The position numbers and the translations under genes are program-made. Below are positions 4,775-8,350 of a stretch of 8,350 nucleotides of DNA, piece after piece (within the stretch, counting starts at the first letter, position 1; every line of letters starts with the position of its first letter). The notes beneath the pieces are model-generated. The model did no database searches and had not been told where the DNA came from. It worked only from the letters and a program-made list of their open reading frames with translations. The stretch is from contig JAITRV010000175.1 in the NCBI GenBank assembly GCA_031288215.1, positions 1 to 8,350 on the forward strand. The letters run 5' to 3'. This DNA is from Spirochaetaceae bacterium (GTDB taxonomy: Bacteria > Spirochaetota > Spirochaetia > Treponematales > Breznakiellaceae).

Positions 4775-6571
4775 ATGGGGGATAACAGCGTTTACCCGTC
4801 AAAGGGGGGTGAAGGCCTCCCGGAGCCCCCCTTTGATGGGGCGGGCATCGAGATTCTCGACACCACCTTGCGCGACGGCGCCCAAGGCGAAGGGATCACC
4901 TTTTCCGTGCAGGACAAACTGGCGGTGGTCCGGGCCCTGGACGACCTGGGGGTGACGTGGATCGAGGCGGGGAATCCCGGGAGCAATCCTAAGGATGCGG
5001 AATTTTTCAGCCTCGCCGGCAAGCTCCATCTGGCGCGGAGCCGGCTTTGCGCCTTCGGGCCCACCCGGAAGCCGGGAACCGCCGCCTCACAGGACGGCCA
5101 GATCCGCAGCCTCCTGGAGGCCGCCACCGAGGCGGTTACGATCTTCGGGAAAAGCTGGGACCTCCACGTGGCCGAGGTGCTCCGGGTTTCCCCGGAGGAA
5201 AACCTCGCCATGATTGCCGAGACCGTGGCCCTGCTCAAGGCCGAGGGCCGGAGGGTTTTTTACGACGCGGAGCACTTTTTCGACGGCTGGAAGGCCAACG
5301 CCGGCTACGCCCTCGCCACGGTTAGGACGGCCCTGGAAGCCGGGGCGGACGCCGTCGTCCTCTGCGACACCAACGGCGGCTCCTTTCCCGAGGACATTGC
5401 CCGGGGCGCCGCGGCGGTCATGGCCGCGATCAAGGCCGTTATCGGGGACGGCCCCTTTCAGGGGGGGAGCGGAAGCCCTCAAGGCTGGAGCGTGGGGGGG
5501 GCGGACGGGACGGCGGCGGAGGGCGGGGGAAGGTATGGAAACAGCCCCCCCTCCTCCCTTCTTCCTTCCGTTATCCTTGGAATCCATACCCACGACGATA
5601 TGGGGCTGGCGATTGCCAACGCCCTGGCGGCGGTGCGGGCGGGGTGCCGTCATGTGCAGGGGACCCTGGTGGGCTTTGGGGAACGCTGCGGAAACACGAG
5701 CCTTGCGGCGCTGATTCCCAGCCTGGAATTCAAGCTGGGCCTTCGCTGTCTGCCGGCGGGGAAGCCGGCCCTGCTTGCCGAGACGACCCGGCGGGTGGCG
5801 GAGATTACCAATATTACCGTTCCCGGCGCCATGCCCTATGTGGGTTCCAGCGCTTTTTCCCACAAGGGGGGGATGCACACCGATGCCGTCCTCAAGGTGC
5901 GGCGGTCCTTTGAGCACATCGACCCCGCGTTGGTGGGGAATAACCGGCACCTTCTCCTGAGCGAGGTGGGGGGGCGGGCTGCCGTGGCTGAGCGGGCGAA
6001 GAAGATCGACCCGTCGTTTACCAAGGACCATCCGGTTACGGCGGCGGTGGCGGAGAAGCTCAAAGCCCTGGAGGCGGAGGGCTGGGCTTTTGAAGGGGCC
6101 GACGCCAGCTTTGAACTCCTGGTCCGCCGGGAATTGGGCCGGCATACGGGCCGCGCCGAAGAACGGCCTCTTTTCACGATTCTCGCCTATCGGGTGGTGA
6201 GCGAACACCCCACGGGGGAAACGATTGCCTGTTCCCACGCTTGGGTCAAGGTTCTGGTGGAGGGGCAGGAGGAGATCGCCGCCGCCGAGGGGAACGGCCC
6301 GGTGAACGCCCTGGACTGCGCCCTCCGGCGGGCCCTGGCGCGCTTCTACCCGGAACTGGAGCGGGTCCGGCTGTCGGACTACAAGGTCCGGGTCATCGAC
6401 GGCGTCTCCGCTACCGCCGCCAAGGTCCGGGTCCTCATCGAATCCACCGACGCCGTGAACACCTGGAGTACCCTGGGGGTTTCCGAGGACATCATCGACG
6501 CGAGCCGCGCCGCCCTGGTGGATTCCATTGAGTATAAACTCATCGCCGACAAGGAAGCATTGAAACGCTAA
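4775..6571 (+). CDS. cimA: (R)-citramalate synthase with two extra in-frame segments
   Basis: Condenses acetyl-CoA with pyruvate to citramalate, the first step of the threonine-independent route to 2-oxobutanoate and isoleucine. Barrel motifs are ILDTTLRDGAQGEGITFSVQ (27-46; R33, D34), WIEAGNPGSNPKDAEFF, AEHFFDGWKAN, VLCDTNGG, GIHTHDD (H271, H273), GFGERCGN (300-307) and SHKGGMH (362-368). The C-terminal regulatory domain ends with GVSEDIIDASRAALVDSIEYKL. GITFSVQDKL, NPGSNPKDAEFF and FFDGWKAN are CimA signatures rather than LeuA ones. At 598 residues it is about 60-70 longer than usual. About 20 extra residues come from a palindrome near the start and about 39 from a Gly-rich insertion (226-264). 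The ATG at 4775 is the only usable start before TTLRDG and has AGGAG (4764-4768) overlapping the leuA stop. It is the last gene of the operon. Confidence 0.93.
   Translation: MGDNSVYPSKGGEGLPEPPFDGAGIEILDTTLRDGAQGEGITFSVQDKLAVVRALDDLGVTWIEAGNPGSNPKDAEFFSLAGKLHLARSRLCAFGPTRKPGTAASQDGQIRSLLEAATEAVTIFGKSWDLHVAEVLRVSPEENLAMIAETVALLKAEGRRVFYDAEHFFDGWKANAGYALATVRTALEAGADAVVLCDTNGGSFPEDIARGAAAVMAAIKAVIGDGPFQGGSGSPQGWSVGGADGTAAEGGGRYGNSPPSSLLPSVILGIHTHDDMGLAIANALAAVRAGCRHVQGTLVGFGERCGNTSLAALIPSLEFKLGLRCLPAGKPALLAETTRRVAEITNITVPGAMPYVGSSAFSHKGGMHTDAVLKVRRSFEHIDPALVGNNRHLLLSEVGGRAAVAERAKKIDPSFTKDHPVTAAVAEKLKALEAEGWAFEGADASFELLVRRELGRHTGRAEERPLFTILAYRVVSEHPTGETIACSHAWVKVLVEGQEEIAAAEGNGPVNALDCALRRALARFYPELERVRLSDYKVRVIDGVSATAAKVRVLIESTDAVNTWSTLGVSEDIIDASRAALVDSIEYKLIADKEALKR
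4799..4836. repeat. In-frame palindromic element inside the 5' end of cimA
   Basis: TCAAAGGGGGG (4799-4809) and CCCCCCTTTGA (4826-4836) are perfect 11-base inverted arms around a 16-base loop. In RNA the stem can extend by a G-U pair and three G-C pairs to 15 bp (4795-4840). It is translated as about SKGGEGLPEPPFDG (residues 9-22), between the start codon and the first conserved CimA residues. The architecture (CCC end, G6 run, C6 run, GGG end) parallels the ilvC-leuA palindrome. Confidence 0.75.
5450..5566. repeat. Low-complexity G-rich insertion within the CimA barrel
   Basis: The segment codes for residues about 226-264, rich in Gly, Ser, Ala and Pro (GPFQGGSGSPQGW onward). It sits between helix residues AAIKAVI and the conserved GIHTHDD strand, where CimA homologues have only a few residues. 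The first half carries G-runs (5461-5467, 5494-5501 and 5521-5529 with one C); the second half is C/T-rich (5544-5576), giving a crude inverted symmetry. GGTATGGA (5532-5539) pairs perfectly with TCCATACC (5583-5590). The boundaries are approximate, placed by comparison with remembered family structure. Confidence 0.6.
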
Positions 6572-6578
6572 GTCAAAT

Positions 6579-6623
6579 CGAACCAAAGGTTCGCGAACCG
6601 AAGGTTTGCGAACCTTCGGTTCG
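6579..6623. repeat. Three tandem 15-base palindromes after cimA
   Basis: Three adjoining units follow the pattern CGAACC-NNN-GGTTYG: 6579-6593 (loop AAA), 6594-6608 (loop GAA, one T change) and 6609-6623 (loop TTC). Each is its own hairpin. Because the second and third loops are complementary, units 2 and 3 also form one perfect 13-bp stem (6594-6606 with 6611-6623, loop TGCG). They begin 7 bases after the cimA stop. The stem could help end or protect the operon transcript, but no U-run follows it. Confidence 0.8.
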
Positions 6624-6636
6624 CCGTAAAAGAAGC

Positions 6637-6674
6637 GGGGAGGGGGATGCGGTGTGGTCCGCATCCCCCTCCCC
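6637..6674 (-). terminator. Strong hairpin, intrinsic terminator for the minus-strand surface protein gene
   Basis: GGGGAGGGGGATGCGG (6637-6652) pairs perfectly with CCGCATCCCCCTCCCC (6659-6674) around a 6-base loop: a 16-bp stem. On the minus strand it is followed by GCTTCTTTTAC, a T-rich tail, and it lies 52 bases past that gene's stop. On the plus strand the following bases are GGCTGGTTTACC, so termination of the ilv-leu operon here would be weaker. A smaller CCGGC/GCCGG hairpin lies at 6685-6702; nothing else is seen before 6726. Confidence 0.7.
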
Positions 6675-6725
6675 GGCTGGTTTACCGGCGGGGAAATGCC
6701 GGTGTTGGCGGGTTAGGGAAGGAGG

Positions 6726-8350
6726 CTACTGCGCCTTCCAGCCGCCCGCGCTGCTGCCAAGCGTAGCGTCCCACTTGTAGATCCCTCCCAAGCTGTTGAC
6801 GGCTTCCTTCGTGGAGGAGGCGCTGTAGAAGTTATGAGGTTGGTTGCTGATATCAGTGGGGCAGGTCATATCCGTCGCCCATATATCAATCCAACTATTC
6901 ACGACAATCGTGGCGTTGTTCTCTCCCAGGAGGCCGGGTTTGCCCGTATCAACCACCAGGCCCAATACCACTTGAGGAGAATTCCTGTTAGCCCCGATGG
7001 TGAGTGTCCTGCCGGCCTTGATAGTACAGGGCGTCCCCCCGGTTAAAAAGAAGGTTTTGTTTATGGTAGCGTTACCGTCAAGTACGTAACCGGATGCATT
7101 GTTGCTAAAGGTTCCGCTTGTGAGCTGCAGCCGTGCGGTGGTATCACCGCTGCCGCCGATAACCAGATCGTCGTCGTCATCATCTCCGCCGACGTAGGCT
7201 TTCGCGCCCGGTTCGAAGACATATTTTCCGTCGCTGTCTCCGCCTCCCCAGAGAGAGCCGCCGCTTGCTTTCAGGTCATATGAGGTGCCGCCGCTCTTGA
7301 TGCTTATCGTGCCATTCAGGTCGCCGCTTGCCCCACTCGCGATGGTGAACGTACCGGCCACTTCGATTTTCCCGCCTGCCGCTACGTTAACCACGCTGGA
7401 TGCCGCCGCCGTGAGTTCGCCCGCCACGCTGATGCTGCCGGTCGCGGCTATCGCCAACGTCGAACTCGCCTCCACACTGGCGGTATCGTTAATGACCGCA
7501 GTTTTTTCAAAGGTAACATTGGCGTTGAAATCGGTTTCGTCATTGAAGGTGGTTTCGCCCTTGAAGGTCACGGCGGTGCTAATCGTGGTTTCACCGCCGA
7601 AGGTGGCCGCGCCGGTGACGGTAACAGAGCCTGATCCGGCAAGCGTCAGGTCGCCGCTTGCGTTAATGGCATTCAGCGATGCACTGGCCGGCAGAGTTAC
7701 CGATGTCGTTGCCGACCCGGTAGTCAGGGTCGCGGCTGAAAGGTCAAGGCCGGTATTCCCGCCCAGGTTAACCGTTCCCGTAACGACCAACTCTCCGGCG
7801 ACCGCAACCTTTGCGGCGGCGGGAATGGTGTTGCTGTTTTCCAGCTTCACTGCGCCCGTTACATAGAGGGTTCCTGATCCGGAGAGGCCGGCAAGCTGGG
7901 CAGCGGTAAGGGTGCCGTCAAACGTTACATCGTCTCCCTGAGCGATCTTATCCGTGATCTCATCGACCGAAGTCACCACCTCAGGAACTGTCGCCCCGTT
8001 CTCATTTACCGCATCAGTGTCCACACGGCTTCCCGTAAGAAATTTAATACCATTCTTCAGGGCAAGTTGAGCGGTTCCGGTACGGGTAATAGCAGCCTTT
8101 GATGCTATAATGGTGAAGTTCGCCGCACTAGCATCGATGCTTACCGGAACCTGAATTTGGATCGTGACGTTTTTGAGGTCAAGCTTTGAGAAGTTATCAC
8201 CCGCAGGATTCGTTATCTCAATTTCAGTTACAATAGCTCTTTCAGCGCCCCCTTTAAATACGATGGGGGTGTCGCCGAGATTTACATAATCCTGCAACTC
8301 CTTTGCGGAAACCTTGGCATGGATAATCTCCCTCACCTTATCGCCGCCGC
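6726..8350 (-). CDS. Large repetitive beta-rich protein, probably exported or surface-located (5' end outside window)
   Basis: The minus frame is open from the window end to a TAG at 6726-6728, giving 540 codons plus a partial one. A GTG at 8336 could start it, but the frame continues upstream (GGDK) with no sign of a signal peptide, so I treat it as partial. I do not recognise a named family. From about 120 residues in, the protein is built of short hydrophobic/Thr/Gly strands such as VAVAGELVVTGTVNLGG, ATFGGET, VTFKGETTFNDET and GSISVAGEL, typical of beta-helix or autotransporter-like stalks. Charged residues are few and Cys appears only twice near the C terminus. A DDDDDD run (bases 7167-7184) follows a Gly-rich segment (GGSLWGGGDSDGK). 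The C-terminal 150 residues are less repetitive and end in GGWKAQ. Base composition is visibly less G/C-extreme than in the operon. A surface or adhesion role is inferred from style only. Confidence 0.8.
   Translation of the reverse strand, partial: GGDKVREIIHAKVSAKELQDYVNLGDTPIVFKGGAERAIVTEIEITNPAGDNFSKLDLKNVTIQIQVPVSIDASAANFTIIASKAAITRTGTAQLALKNGIKFLTGSRVDTDAVNENGATVPEVVTSVDEITDKIAQGDDVTFDGTLTAAQLAGLSGSGTLYVTGAVKLENSNTIPAAAKVAVAGELVVTGTVNLGGNTGLDLSAATLTTGSATTSVTLPASASLNAINASGDLTLAGSGSVTVTGAATFGGETTISTAVTFKGETTFNDETDFNANVTFEKTAVINDTASVEASSTLAIAATGSISVAGELTAAASSVVNVAAGGKIEVAGTFTIASGASGDLNGTISIKSGGTSYDLKASGGSLWGGGDSDGKYVFEPGAKAYVGGDDDDDDLVIGGSGDTTARLQLTSGTFSNNASGYVLDGNATINKTFFLTGGTPCTIKAGRTLTIGANRNSPQVVLGLVVDTGKPGLLGENNATIVVNSWIDIWATDMTCPTDISNQPHNFYSASSTKEAVNSLGGIYKWDATLGSSAGGWKAQ

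Noticed and set aside
3103..4776. 557-codon open frame antisense to leuA
   Set aside because: It is a by-product of GC-rich codon use: its product is Gly/His/Arg/Pro-rich without known motifs, and the opposite strand is a clear, full-length LeuA with a good ribosome site.
5751..5771. GCCGGC inverted repeat in cimA as another inserted element
   Set aside because: It encodes residues at a position where the family also has sequence, adds no extra length, and short GC palindromes are expected here by chance.
5087..6664. 525-codon open frame antisense to cimA
   Set aside because: Opposite a well-conserved CimA; the predicted protein is compositionally biased and has no recognisable domain.
7285..7866. 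193-codon plus-strand frame of hydrophobic composition inside the repetitive protein gene
   Set aside because: It mirrors the repetitive Ala/Thr/Val coding on the minus strand; it has no convincing ribosome site, and its hydrophobicity follows from the antisense codons.
1..8350. CRISPR array, tRNA or rRNA genes, or a defence or phage system
   Set aside because: No regularly spaced direct repeats, no cloverleaf or rRNA-like stretch, and no genes of such systems were found on either strand.

Overview
The window is GC-rich bacterial DNA. It carries a compact branched-chain amino acid operon, flanked by a threonine synthase gene on one side and a large repetitive surface-type protein gene on the other. 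The gene set, the two transposase remnants, the long intergenic palindromes and the low-complexity beta-repeat protein together recall host-associated spirochaetes of the Treponema group. No ribosomal or marker gene is present, so this placement is an inference only.

Layout. Bases 1-834 (minus) hold the first 278 codons of thrC, whose 3' end lies outside the window. Its promoter places the transcript start almost on the ATG. Bases 835-1418 contain no intact gene. They hold two decayed transposase fragments pointing toward each other (IS1-like on plus, integrase-type on minus), a short palindromic repeat inside the first, and a candidate promoter and hairpin for ilvN. Bases 1419-6571 (plus) form one apparent operon: ilvN (acetolactate synthase small subunit), ilvC (ketol-acid reductoisomerase), leuA (2-isopropylmalate synthase) and cimA (citramalate synthase). 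Bases 6572-6725 hold three tandem copies of a 15-base palindrome and a strong 16-bp hairpin that suits termination of the minus-strand gene. Bases 6726-8350 (minus) are the 3' part of a long Ala/Gly/Ser/Thr/Val-rich, beta-repeat protein, open at its 5' end.

How the genes work together. CimA makes citramalate from pyruvate and acetyl-CoA, giving 2-oxobutanoate for isoleucine without threonine. IlvN regulates acetolactate synthase. IlvC serves valine, isoleucine and leucine, and LeuA commits 2-oxoisovalerate to leucine. The catalytic subunit ilvB, and ilvD, leuB, leuC and leuD, are not in the window.

The most unusual signal is a set of G-run/C-run palindromes. One fills the ilvC-leuA spacer. 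A second lies in frame inside the 5' end of cimA. A G-rich insertion of about 117 bases interrupts the conserved CimA barrel just before a metal-binding motif. A separate 15-base palindrome (CGAACC-NNN-GGTTYG) occurs once inside a transposase remnant and three times in tandem after cimA. These look like dispersed palindromic elements that can settle inside reading frames.
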